DNA from: Saccharofermentans sp.
Lineage (GTDB): Bacteria > Bacillota_A > Clostridia > Saccharofermentanales > Saccharofermentanaceae
Direction: 5' to 3'
NCBI GenBank assembly: GCA_024692105.1
Contig: JAILMZ010000147.1
Span: forward strand, 1-64,000
Length of the DNA: 64,000 nt
Shown here: positions 8,492-16,834 of the stretch, one piece after another
Numbering within the stretch: the stretch's first letter is position 1
Layout of the letters: each line of letters begins with the position of its first letter
Program-made: the position numbers and the translations under genes
The notes under the pieces: model-generated
Seen by the model: only the letters and a program-made list of their open reading frames with translations
Database searches by the model: none
Told to the model about the DNA's origin: nothing

Positions 8492-10102
8492 TCAGTTGTT
8501 CTTGTCGTGGATGTTGTCAAACCTCAGTTCGTCATCCTTGTTGTGATCGATCGCCCAGTCGACTGCCCACTCGGACTCGAAGAGCACTACAGGCTCGTCG
8601 TCTCTGTCTAATACCAGAAGCGATGTTGATGTCAGCGTCATCTCCTTGGCATCGAAATCAGCCTTCGGGGACTTTACCCAGCGCGCAAGGCGGTAGGGGA
8701 GCGCAGTCCTTACGATGTCGACATTGTACTCGGACTTAAGCCTGTACTCGAGAACGTCGAACTGGAGGATACCGACAACGCCCATGACGTATGTCTCGGT
8801 ACCGATGCCGGGCTGCTTGTAGAGCTGTACGGCACCTTCCTGCGAGAGCTGCTCGATGCCCTTGAGGAACTGCTTTCTCTTCATGGAATCCTTAGGCTCG
8901 ACACGCGCGAAATTCTCAGGTGCGAACACCGGGATGGGGTCGAACTCGAACTTTCGGTTCGTGGAGATTATCGTATCGCCGATGCGGAAGTTGCCCGGAT
9001 CGAAGATACCGATGATGTCACCTGCGTAAGCATCATCTGTGATCGCCCTGTCCTGAGCCATGAACTGCTGGGGCTGGGCGAGGGTTATCTTCTTGCCGGT
9101 ACGCATGAGGTTGACCGACATGTTCTTCTCGTAGTGTCCGGAGCAGATCCTGATGAATGCCATCCTGTCTCTGTGGGAAGGATCCATGTTGGCCTGGATC
9201 TTGAATACGAAGCCCGAGAACATCTTGTCGTCGGGTTCGATTATGCCGTCTGTCGTATGGTGCGGGCAGGGAGAAGGCGCCATCTTGAGGAAGTGGCGAA
9301 GGAACGGCTCGACACCGAAGTTGGTGATCGCCGAACCGAAGAATACCGGAGTAAGTTCGCCCGCAAGGACCTTGTCCATGTCCAGCTCGTCGCCTGCCAT
9401 GTCGAGGAGTTCGATGTCAGATCTCAAGATCTCGAGGTGGCCGGGCATGAGGAGTTTATCCAAAGCCGGATCGTCGATGCCGGATACGCTCTCGGTTACC
9501 ATGGATGCACCGTGGTCGTTGTTTTCCTTGTCAAAGAGCATTACGCTCCTCGTTGCTCTCTCATACACGCCCTCGAAATCGCCGTCAGTGCCGATCGGCC
9601 AGTTGACGGGAGTGGACCTTATCCCGAGGACCTTCTCGAGTTCGTCCATGAGGTCGAACGGATTCTTGGTCGCACGGTCCATCTTGTTGATGAACGTGAA
9701 TATCGGGATACCGCGTCTGCGGCATACCTGGAAGAGCTTTATGGTCTGTGCCTCGACACCTTTCGCGCCGTCTAAGACCATGACTGCGGCGTCTGCTGCG
9801 CAGAGGGTACGGTAGGTATCCTCGGAGAAGTCCTGGTGTCCGGGGGTATCGAGGATGTTGATGTGGCATCCTTCGAACTCGAACTGCATTACTGAAGAGG
9901 TTACCGAGATACCACGCTTCTTCTCGATCTCCATCCAGTCGGAGGTCGCGTGACGTGCGGCCTTCCTCGCCTTGACGGAACCTGCCTGATGGATTGCGCC
10001 TCCGTAGAGAAGGAGCTTCTCGGTGATGGTCGTCTTACCGGCGTCCGGATGCGAAATTATAGCGAATGTACGGCGTCTCTTGATCTCGCTCTGGTCATTC
10101 AT
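8492..10102 (-). CDS. prfC: Peptide chain release factor 3 (RF3)
   Basis: A 536-residue translational GTPase that removes RF1/RF2 from the ribosome after peptide release. GTPase motifs are intact: P-loop SHPDAGKTT near residue 18, the RGISVTSS switch, DTPGHQDF, and FINKMDR. The length and the RF3-specific start (RRRTFAIISHPDAGKTTITEKLLL) separate it from EF-G. It is transcribed alone, ends at the shared terminator, and is divergent from malQ. prfA (RF1) lies about 5.6 kb away on the other strand. Confidence 0.96.
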   Translation of the reverse strand: MNDQSEIKRRRTFAIISHPDAGKTTITEKLLLYGGAIHQAGSVKARKAARHATSDWMEIEKKRGISVTSSVMQFEFEGCHINILDTPGHQDFSEDTYRTLCAADAAVMVLDGAKGVEAQTIKLFQVCRRRGIPIFTFINKMDRATKNPFDLMDELEKVLGIRSTPVNWPIGTDGDFEGVYERATRSVMLFDKENNDHGASMVTESVSGIDDPALDKLLMPGHLEILRSDIELLDMAGDELDMDKVLAGELTPVFFGSAITNFGVEPFLRHFLKMAPSPCPHHTTDGIIEPDDKMFSGFVFKIQANMDPSHRDRMAFIRICSGHYEKNMSVNLMRTGKKITLAQPQQFMAQDRAITDDAYAGDIIGIFDPGNFRIGDTIISTNRKFEFDPIPVFAPENFARVEPKDSMKRKQFLKGIEQLSQEGAVQLYKQPGIGTETYVMGVVGILQFDVLEYRLKSEYNVDIVRTALPYRLARWVKSPKADFDAKEMTLTSTSLLVLDRDDEPVVLFESEWAVDWAIDHNKDDELRFDNIHDKNN

Positions 10103-10135
10103 TTTGAACCTCGATAATGTATAATGTTATCTGAC

Positions 10136-10163
10136 TTGAAAAAGCCAAATAATTATATATAAG
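10136..10163 (+). promoter_or_regulatory. Candidate sigma-A promoter of malQ-glpK operon
   Basis: TTGAAA (10136-10141), a 16-base spacer and TATAAG (10158-10163), followed closely by the ribosome binding site and ATG at 10181. The leader would be very short. A slightly upstream alternative is TATATA at 10154. Confidence 0.45.
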
Positions 10164-10180
10164 AATGAGGGGGAATACAA

Positions 10181-11812
10181 ATGAGACGCGGTGGCGGAGT
10201 GCTTATGCATATAAGTTCGCTTCCCGGTCCGTTCGGGATCGGAGTCTTCGGAGAGGAGGCAATAGCGTTTGCAAAGCAGCTTGCAGGCCAGGGAATGAAG
10301 TACTGGCAGGTGCTGCCTTTCTCTTACCCGGGCATGGGTAATTCTCCTTACCAGAGTTTCTCAGCCTTTGCAGGAAACTGGCTGTTCATAGACCCGAGAA
10401 GGCTTATGAAGAGAGGTCTTCTCACACCCAACGAAGTAGTAGACGCCGAGTATAACCAGAACAAGTGGAGGATCGACTACGATTACCTGAGGACCGCAAG
10501 GGATGAGATGCTCAGGAAGGCATTTGAGAGGTGTGATGCCAAGACTCTCAAGGAAGTCGATAAGTTCCTGGCAGATAACCCCTGGGCAGCGGATGTCGCG
10601 GCATACCAGACGGTGAAAGATGTTAATTTCGGCAAGCCCTGGTGGGAATGGTCGGACGAGCGTCTCAAGAACTACGACCCCAAGGCGGTCGGCGATCTTA
10701 AGAGCACGGTAGGCTACAAATATCACGCATTCGTTCAGTACCTGTTCGTTACCGAATGGACTGAAGTCAAAAAAGAGATCAACGAACTGGGTATCGCCAT
10801 AATCGGTGACATGCCCATCTATGTATCGGGCGATTCCGCTGACGTCTGGGCTTCAAGAGGTCTGTTCAAGATGGCTGCCCCGGACAAGGTCAACAAGCTC
10901 CTGTCTGATCACGAGAAGGCCATGGCCAAGTATCAGAAGGAGATGCAGAAGGCGGAGAAAGCAGGCGTAAGCGCAGAGGAGCTTCCCAAGGAACCTTCCA
11001 AGCTGAAGCCCGAGGCACTCGTTTTCGATAAGGTCGCAGGCGTACCGCCGGATTATTTCACGGCAGACGGACAGCTCTGGGGCAACCCCATCTACGACTG
11101 GAAGAAGATGAAATCCACGAACTACTCATGGTGGATCAGACGTATAGAGATGAACTACATGCTCTACGACTACTTAAGGATCGACCACTTCAGGGGATTC
11201 TCTTCCTACTGGGAGGTGGATGCCGATGCCGAGACAGCCAAATTCGGCAAGTGGTGCAAGGGTCCGGGCCTCGAGTTCTTCGATGTATTGGACAAGAACG
11301 GCGTGGACAGATCAAGGCTCATCGCAGAAGACCTAGGTGAAGTTACGCCCGATCTTGCCGAGTTCATGAGCAAGGTCAACATCCCCGGCATGCGCGTAAT
11401 GGAATTCGCTTTCAATCCGGGTGACGACAGCTCGTTCATGCCCCACAACTTTGACAAAGACTGCATCGCGTACACAGGTACGCACGATAACAATACGCTC
11501 TTAGGATGGCTCTGGGACAGCCCGGAGAATGTCCGCAACTTCTGTCTGGAATACTGCGGCTTTACTGGCGATAACTGGGGTGACGGCGGCACGAGGAGCG
11601 GTTCCTGCCGTGCCATCATCAGGACTCTCTGGATGAGCCACGCAAACGTTGCGATCATCCCGATCCAGGATATGCTCGGCTACGGCGGAGACACCAGGAT
11701 GAACGTCCCGGGTACCGCGACGGGCAACTGGGCCGTCAGGTTCACAAAGGAAGATCTGGATTCAATAGATAACGAATGGTACAGGAATCTTAACAGGCTT
11801 TATTACAGGTGA
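10181..11812 (+). CDS. malQ: 4-alpha-glucanotransferase (amylomaltase, GH77)
   Basis: A 543-residue GH77 enzyme that transfers alpha-1,4-glucan segments between maltooligosaccharides in the cytoplasm. Catalytic motifs are present: nucleophile Asp in LRIDHFRGF, acid/base Glu in LIAEDLG and the stabilising Asp in GTHDNNT. The N-terminus GVLMHISSLPGPFGIGVFG is typical. Between the VWASRGLFKM strand and the GVPPDYF motif, about residues 233-280, lies a charged, coiled-coil-like insert (Lys, Glu and Ala rich) not expected in this short loop. GAGGGGG precedes the ATG. glpK follows after 4 bases. Confidence 0.95.
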   Translation: MRRGGGVLMHISSLPGPFGIGVFGEEAIAFAKQLAGQGMKYWQVLPFSYPGMGNSPYQSFSAFAGNWLFIDPRRLMKRGLLTPNEVVDAEYNQNKWRIDYDYLRTARDEMLRKAFERCDAKTLKEVDKFLADNPWAADVAAYQTVKDVNFGKPWWEWSDERLKNYDPKAVGDLKSTVGYKYHAFVQYLFVTEWTEVKKEINELGIAIIGDMPIYVSGDSADVWASRGLFKMAAPDKVNKLLSDHEKAMAKYQKEMQKAEKAGVSAEELPKEPSKLKPEALVFDKVAGVPPDYFTADGQLWGNPIYDWKKMKSTNYSWWIRRIEMNYMLYDYLRIDHFRGFSSYWEVDADAETAKFGKWCKGPGLEFFDVLDKNGVDRSRLIAEDLGEVTPDLAEFMSKVNIPGMRVMEFAFNPGDDSSFMPHNFDKDCIAYTGTHDNNTLLGWLWDSPENVRNFCLEYCGFTGDNWGDGGTRSGSCRAIIRTLWMSHANVAIIPIQDMLGYGGDTRMNVPGTATGNWAVRFTKEDLDSIDNEWYRNLNRLYYR

Positions 11813-11816
11813 CGCC

Positions 11817-13355
11817 ATGGACCACATTCTTTGCATCGATCAGGGCACGACATCAACAAAAGCATTTCTGCTGAATGAGGAGGGAGTTCTTACAAAGGGC
11901 TTCCACAAGGAATTCGAGCAGCACTATCCCCAGCCGGGATGGGTATCCCACGATGCGGAGGAGATCTATTCATCGGTGCTCGCAGCTATCGCGGGAGTGC
12001 TCCGCGAGAATCCCGGTGCGATAGGTCACATTAAGGCGATGGGTCTCACCAACCAGCGCGAAACGACACTTGCTTTCGACACAAAGGGAAAGCCCGTCAC
12101 GGATGCAATAGTCTGGCAGTGCAGGCGCACTTCCGACATCTGCAGAAGGCCTGAGATAAGAGGCGAGGACAGATATATCAGCGAGGTCACGGGACTCAAG
12201 GTGGACCCTTACTTCTCCGCGACGAAAATGCTCTGGCTCTTCGAGAACAACGAAGGCCTCAAGGAGCGCTGCGAGGCAGGGGAAGTATACCTATCGACCA
12301 TAGACGGTTTCCTCGTGTGCAGGCTTACCGCTGGTGCATCATTTGCTTCCGACTATTCCAACTGCTCGAGGACGATGCTCTTCGACATAGCAAAGAAAGA
12401 ATACGACGAACATCTGCTGACGCTCTTCGGCGTACCCCGTCAGGCCCTTGCGAAACCCCAGGAGTCCTGCTCTGATTACGGCGCCATCGCTATAAGTGAA
12501 GAAGACATCAGAGCGGCAGGCTTGGACGGCGAAGACATAACAAATCTCATGAGCCTTAACGGCGTTCACATTACAGGAGTTATCGGCGACCAGCCGGCAG
12601 CACTCCTCGGACAGAATGCCGTCCACGAAGGCGAGTCGAAAACGACCTACGGCACGGGAAGCTTCACTCTCATGAACCTCGGCACTAATCCGGTGTTCTC
12701 CAAGAACGGACTTCTCACATCGTGCGCATGGTCATATAAGGGCGTCACATCGTATGCCCTTGAAGGAAGTATATTCCAGGCAGGATCCGTCATCAGCTGG
12801 CTCAAGGATGAGATGTGCATGATAGAATCTCCTTCAGACTGTGACAGGTTCTGCGAGTCGATAGAAGATACCGGCGGAGTATATCTCGTTCCCGCATTTA
12901 CGGGTCTCGGCGCTCCGTACTGGAAACCCGATGCAAGAGGCGTTCTGACAGGCATTACGAGAGGCACGGGAAAAGCGCAGATCATCCGCGCAGGTGTCGA
13001 GTCCATAGCTTATCAGGTGACAGAACTCGTCAACCTCATGACTGACGATACCGGCATCAAGGCAAAGCAGATGAAGGTCGACGGCGGAGTGTGCGCGAGC
13101 TCGTTCCTCATGCAGCTTCAGTCCGATCTCCTCGGCGTTACCATAACCCGTGCCGCAAGCGATGAAATGACCGCAAAGGGTGCGGGACTTGCTGCGGGAA
13201 TCACCTGCGGTATGTTCGATTCCATCGAAGACACCGGCAGGTTCTACGAAGCAGGCAGGAAATACGATCCGTCCATGTCCGCTTTTGAAGTGGCATCGAA
13301 GATGGACGGTTACCGCAATGCCGTCCGTGCTGCTCTTGTTACCGGAAACGACTAG
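11817..13355 (+). CDS. glpK: Glycerol kinase
   Basis: A 512-residue FGGY kinase that makes sn-glycerol 3-phosphate from glycerol and ATP. The start DHILCIDQGTTSTKAFL holds the phosphate-1 motif; TNQRETT, ITGVIGDQPAALLGQ, GTGSFTLMNLG and the C-terminal DGGVCASSFLMQ motif fit GlpK over its full length. It follows malQ by 4 bases and precedes an efflux carrier by 9. No glycerol facilitator or glycerol-3-phosphate dehydrogenase gene is nearby. Confidence 0.93.
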   Translation: MDHILCIDQGTTSTKAFLLNEEGVLTKGFHKEFEQHYPQPGWVSHDAEEIYSSVLAAIAGVLRENPGAIGHIKAMGLTNQRETTLAFDTKGKPVTDAIVWQCRRTSDICRRPEIRGEDRYISEVTGLKVDPYFSATKMLWLFENNEGLKERCEAGEVYLSTIDGFLVCRLTAGASFASDYSNCSRTMLFDIAKKEYDEHLLTLFGVPRQALAKPQESCSDYGAIAISEEDIRAAGLDGEDITNLMSLNGVHITGVIGDQPAALLGQNAVHEGESKTTYGTGSFTLMNLGTNPVFSKNGLLTSCAWSYKGVTSYALEGSIFQAGSVISWLKDEMCMIESPSDCDRFCESIEDTGGVYLVPAFTGLGAPYWKPDARGVLTGITRGTGKAQIIRAGVESIAYQVTELVNLMTDDTGIKAKQMKVDGGVCASSFLMQLQSDLLGVTITRAASDEMTAKGAGLAAGITCGMFDSIEDTGRFYEAGRKYDPSMSAFEVASKMDGYRNAVRAALVTGND

Positions 13356-13364
13356 GGAGCACAG

Positions 13365-14294
13365 ATGATCCAGGTTTATATCGTCTTTTTCAAGATATCG
13401 GTTTTCATGCTGCTCGGTTTTATACTCAATAAGACCAGGGTAATAGACATGCGTTCCGAGAAGACTCTCATCGAGATCCTGCTTAAGGCGGTGTTGCCGT
13501 TCTCGATAATCGCGTCGAGCCAGTACACCTTCACGGGTGAAGCTCTGGCAGGCATTCTTACTGTCGGCATAATGGGCATCGTCTACTATGCAGTATCGCT
13601 TCTGGTAATAAGGCTCATCATGTCTCACACCAAGATCGCCGAAGCCGACAGCCGCATCATGACTACCTGCATGGTGTTTGCAAACACGGGTTTTATCGGA
13701 TTCCCGCTGATGGAATCCCTTTACGGTGACTACGGCCTTCTGCTCGCTGCGATATTCAATCTCGTATACAACATGTTCTTCTATACTTACGGTGCGCACC
13801 TGCTCTCGAGGCAGCCGCACTTCAAGATTTCGGAGATGTTCACGAGCACCGTGTCGATAGCGTCGGTGCTGGCGCTCATCCTTTTCGCGGTGCCGTGGAG
13901 GATGCCCGGTTTCGTGCACGAGACGATAAGCCTGGTAGGAGACATGACGGTGCCTCTGGCGATGATCATAATGGGTTCGATGCTCGCAGGGATCAGCCCG
14001 GGCAAAGTGTTTGTGGATCCGAAGCAGTATGTGGTCTCTTTCGTGAGGCTCCTTCTGCTTCCCGCGATAGTAATGCTTGCCGTGTGGGGAGTCTCGCAGT
14101 TAATACCGATGTCCTACGAGGTAAAATGCGTTACCGTTCTCATGTGCGCACTGCCCTGCGGAAGCATGAACGTAATGTATTCGGAAAAGTACAATACCGC
14201 ACCCGAATTCTGTGCAAGGACCGTCGCGCTGTCCATGGTGTTCATGATGGCGACGCTCCTGCTTTGGACGGGCCTGACCAATACTGTTTTTTGA
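13365..14294 (+). CDS. Auxin efflux carrier (AEC) family transporter
   Basis: A 309-residue membrane protein with about ten transmembrane helices in two halves. Family motifs are visible: a first helix ending in LGFILNKTRVID, NTGFIGFPLMESLYG in the middle (the Asn/Gly/Phe/Pro-rich crossing helix), and PLAMIIMGSMLA in the second half. Bacterial members move organic acids such as malate or malonate; the substrate here is not deducible. It is cotranscribed with glpK (9-base gap). Confidence 0.85.
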   Translation: MIQVYIVFFKISVFMLLGFILNKTRVIDMRSEKTLIEILLKAVLPFSIIASSQYTFTGEALAGILTVGIMGIVYYAVSLLVIRLIMSHTKIAEADSRIMTTCMVFANTGFIGFPLMESLYGDYGLLLAAIFNLVYNMFFYTYGAHLLSRQPHFKISEMFTSTVSIASVLALILFAVPWRMPGFVHETISLVGDMTVPLAMIIMGSMLAGISPGKVFVDPKQYVVSFVRLLLLPAIVMLAVWGVSQLIPMSYEVKCVTVLMCALPCGSMNVMYSEKYNTAPEFCARTVALSMVFMMATLLLWTGLTNTVF

Positions 14295-14303
14295 GGTGAT
14301 TGA

Positions 14304-15032
14304 ATGGAGATCGACAGAATAGAGAATGAAGCATTGGTGGAGATCATGGGAAAGGTACGCGAGAGCGGCACCGAAGAGAACATGATCGAACTCTTGAGAC
14401 AGGTCGCAGGTGCGACGCTGCTCGTGCCGGTCGACGGTGATGAGGGCAGTTACAGTTTCCATGCCGTTTCGGGCGCGGAAGGCAAGAAGTACATGGTGGT
14501 CTATTCAGACTCCGACAGCTACGAGGTCGCATTCGAAGGCAAGCCTTACAAGCAGAAAGGCGTAACGGCAGGTTTTGCCGACATCCTCGATGTCGTTATG
14601 GCACCGGAGATGGGCCTCGACGGTTTCGTCATCAACCCGGGCGTGGAGAACATCCTGTTCGGCAAGGACATGCTCAAGATGATCGCGCAGCAGATGGATA
14701 TCGGAGGCGACGATACGGCAAAGGTCGGAGAGCCCGACCACTACCCCGAGAAACTCAAAGAGAAACTCGATACATTCCTTCTGGACAACACCGCCTTTAC
14801 ATCGATTTGGGTAAGGCTCCTCAAGGAAAACCACACGGAAGTCCTCCGATGGATGATCGTCTGCGAGACGGATCTCGAAGGCGAAGAACTGAAGTATCAG
14901 ACCGAGACACTAAGAAAGTTCATCCTGCCATATCTCGACGGCATGGATGCGCTTGTCTTCTCTTCGAAAGAAGAATTCGCTCAGCAGGTCATAAAAGGCG
15001 TTAAGCCCTTCGCCGGAGACGGAAGCATCTGA
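14304..15032 (+). CDS. SseB-like family protein
   Basis: A 242-residue soluble protein. The central part (TLLVPVDGDEGSYSF, YMVVYSDSDSYEVAF, GLDGFVINPGVENILFGKDML) follows the SseB N-terminal domain pattern: strands, then a DGFVINPG...LF loop. The C-terminal part (from about residue 145) resembles the SseB C-terminal domain, with an evenly charged alpha/beta pattern. The function of SseB proteins is not well defined. The stop overlaps the next start in TGATG, so the two are translationally coupled. Confidence 0.6.
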   Translation: MEIDRIENEALVEIMGKVRESGTEENMIELLRQVAGATLLVPVDGDEGSYSFHAVSGAEGKKYMVVYSDSDSYEVAFEGKPYKQKGVTAGFADILDVVMAPEMGLDGFVINPGVENILFGKDMLKMIAQQMDIGGDDTAKVGEPDHYPEKLKEKLDTFLLDNTAFTSIWVRLLKENHTEVLRWMIVCETDLEGEELKYQTETLRKFILPYLDGMDALVFSSKEEFAQQVIKGVKPFAGDGSI

Positions 15033-15733
15033 TGGAACGCAAGAGAGCATACATCTTTGTCATCGTCGCGGCAGCCGCTTTTGTGCTGCTCTTTGTTGCC
15101 TTGATGTACAATGCGGCTTCTCTTCAAAAGCAGAACATCAACACGGCCAACCAGGTCTCGGATGCAACCGCGAGACTCGCAGCCAAAGAGGACCTGATGA
15201 TCTACTGGATAGGCGACCTTCCGCCGGAACTTTCAGGGCTTGCAAATGTAGTGACGGTCATCCCGCCTGAGCAGATATCCGAAGAGAACATGCCAATCAA
15301 ATACTCGACCTTCAAGATAACGGAGTACGATGAGAATGGCGATCTCAAGCAGGAGATAATCCCGAGAGACTATAAGGACAACATGATAATCATCCTCTAC
15401 AACGTTACCATGCTGCCTTACGAGCAAAAGGAAGTCATACTTAACTGCGTGGCACAAAACGGCGTGCCGGTACTGGCGATAGGAAAGAGTTCCATCTCGC
15501 TTATCAGAGAAACGCTCATGTACACAGCAGGCAGTTTTGAAGAAAATGATTCTTTCTACTACAAGCTTGATGACGGATACAAGGATCATGTGCTGGACAA
15601 TGCGGCTATAGCTTCAGGCGGAAGCGAGTTCGCAATTAACCTGACGGACTATCTGTACGAGATGTTCTACTCGGAAGAACCGGAATCGGAAACTGAAACG
15701 TCGCAAATGGAATTAGCACCTGAGGTGTGGTAG
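15032..15733 (+). CDS. Hypothetical membrane-anchored protein
   Basis: A 233-residue protein of no recognised family. One transmembrane helix (about residues 7-26, IFVIVAAAAFVLLFVALMY) follows a short basic start, with the rest probably outside the cell: a coiled stretch, then an alpha/beta region (IYWIGDLPPELSG...IIILYNVTMLPYEQKEVIL...VPVLAIGKSSI) and an acidic tail. It is coupled to the SseB-like gene upstream (1-base overlap) and lies 12 bases before prfA. Confidence 0.55.
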   Translation: MERKRAYIFVIVAAAAFVLLFVALMYNAASLQKQNINTANQVSDATARLAAKEDLMIYWIGDLPPELSGLANVVTVIPPEQISEENMPIKYSTFKITEYDENGDLKQEIIPRDYKDNMIIILYNVTMLPYEQKEVILNCVAQNGVPVLAIGKSSISLIRETLMYTAGSFEENDSFYYKLDDGYKDHVLDNAAIASGGSEFAINLTDYLYEMFYSEEPESETETSQMELAPEVW

Positions 15734-15745
15734 GTTATACGGAAT

Positions 15746-16834
15746 ATGGCAATCGACAAGAGCAAGACAGACAGGATAAAGGAAAGATACGAGGAACTCA
15801 CGGGGACACTTGCTGACCCCGCGGTCGCATCTGACCCTGCGAAATACGCCACATACTCCAAAGAACTCGCACAGCTAAGCTCCCAGGTAGGCGCGATAGA
15901 AAAGTACGAAGCCTGCGAAAAGGAGATAGCAGACCTGTTAGAGCTCTTAGCCTCATCGGACGTCCAGAGCGACAGCGAGATGAAGGAGATGGCAACAAGG
16001 GATCTTGCCGATGCCAAATCGAATCTGGAAATTCTCGAGAAAGAACTCATGTTATACCTGGCACCCAGGGATCCGAGGGACGGAAGATCCGTCGTGCTCG
16101 AGATAAGAGCCGGTGCCGGCGGAGAGGAATCCGCTCTGTTCGCAGGCGACCTTCTCAAGATGTACAAGGGTTATGCAACGAGATACGGATGGACGGTGAC
16201 CGAGATCGATTCAAGTCCGACCGAACTCGGAGGATATCAGAAAGTCGTCGCTTCCGTTGACGGTGCAAACGCATACAGCAGGCTTAAGTTCGAAAGCGGC
16301 GTCCACCGCGTGCAGCGCGTGCCCGTTACCGAATCGGGCGGAAGGGTCCACACATCCACGGCGACCGTGGCAGTGCTCCCGGAAGCGGACGCGACAGAGG
16401 TGCACATCGATCCCAAGGATCTGAGAATAGACATATTCAGATCTTCAGGCGCGGGCGGACAGCACATCAACAAGACCTCGTCCGCGATAAGGATCACGCA
16501 CATCCCGTCAGGACTTGTCGTGACCTGTCAGGATGAGAGATCGCAGCACCAGAATAAAGAGAAGGCGATGGCAGTGCTGCAGAGCCGTCTGTGGGCGATC
16601 GCAAACCAGGGTGATCTCGATGCCGAGAACTCCGAGAGAAGATCTCAGGTTGGAACGGGCGACAGATCCGAGAGGATCAGGACATACAACTACCATCAGG
16701 GAAGAGTGACCGATCACAGGATAGGGCTTACGCTCTACAGGCTCGAGGAGATCCTCGCAGGGGATCTCGATGAGATAGTGGATGCACTTACTTTGGCCAA
16801 GGCGGCAGAAGAGGAAAAGAATGGAACGGATTAA
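15746..16834 (+). CDS. prfA: Peptide chain release factor 1 (RF1)
   Basis: A 362-residue class I release factor that reads UAA and UAG. The peptidyl-hydrolysis motif GGQ is at residues 237-239 (SGAGGQHINKTSSAI). The codon-recognition tripeptide is PVT (RVPVTES), the RF1 form, where RF2 has SPF. The conserved DERSQHQNKEKA follows. It overlaps the start of the Sua5-type gene by 14 bases. prmC, which usually follows prfA in Firmicutes, is missing here. Confidence 0.97.
   Translation: MAIDKSKTDRIKERYEELTGTLADPAVASDPAKYATYSKELAQLSSQVGAIEKYEACEKEIADLLELLASSDVQSDSEMKEMATRDLADAKSNLEILEKELMLYLAPRDPRDGRSVVLEIRAGAGGEESALFAGDLLKMYKGYATRYGWTVTEIDSSPTELGGYQKVVASVDGANAYSRLKFESGVHRVQRVPVTESGGRVHTSTATVAVLPEADATEVHIDPKDLRIDIFRSSGAGGQHINKTSSAIRITHIPSGLVVTCQDERSQHQNKEKAMAVLQSRLWAIANQGDLDAENSERRSQVGTGDRSERIRTYNYHQGRVTDHRIGLTLYRLEEILAGDLDEIVDALTLAKAAEEEKNGTD

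Noticed and set aside
12834..13919. Long open frame on the minus strand across glpK and the AEC carrier gene
   Set aside because: It lies opposite two clear genes, has no ribosome binding site and a His/Arg/Glu-rich composition typical of a shadow frame.
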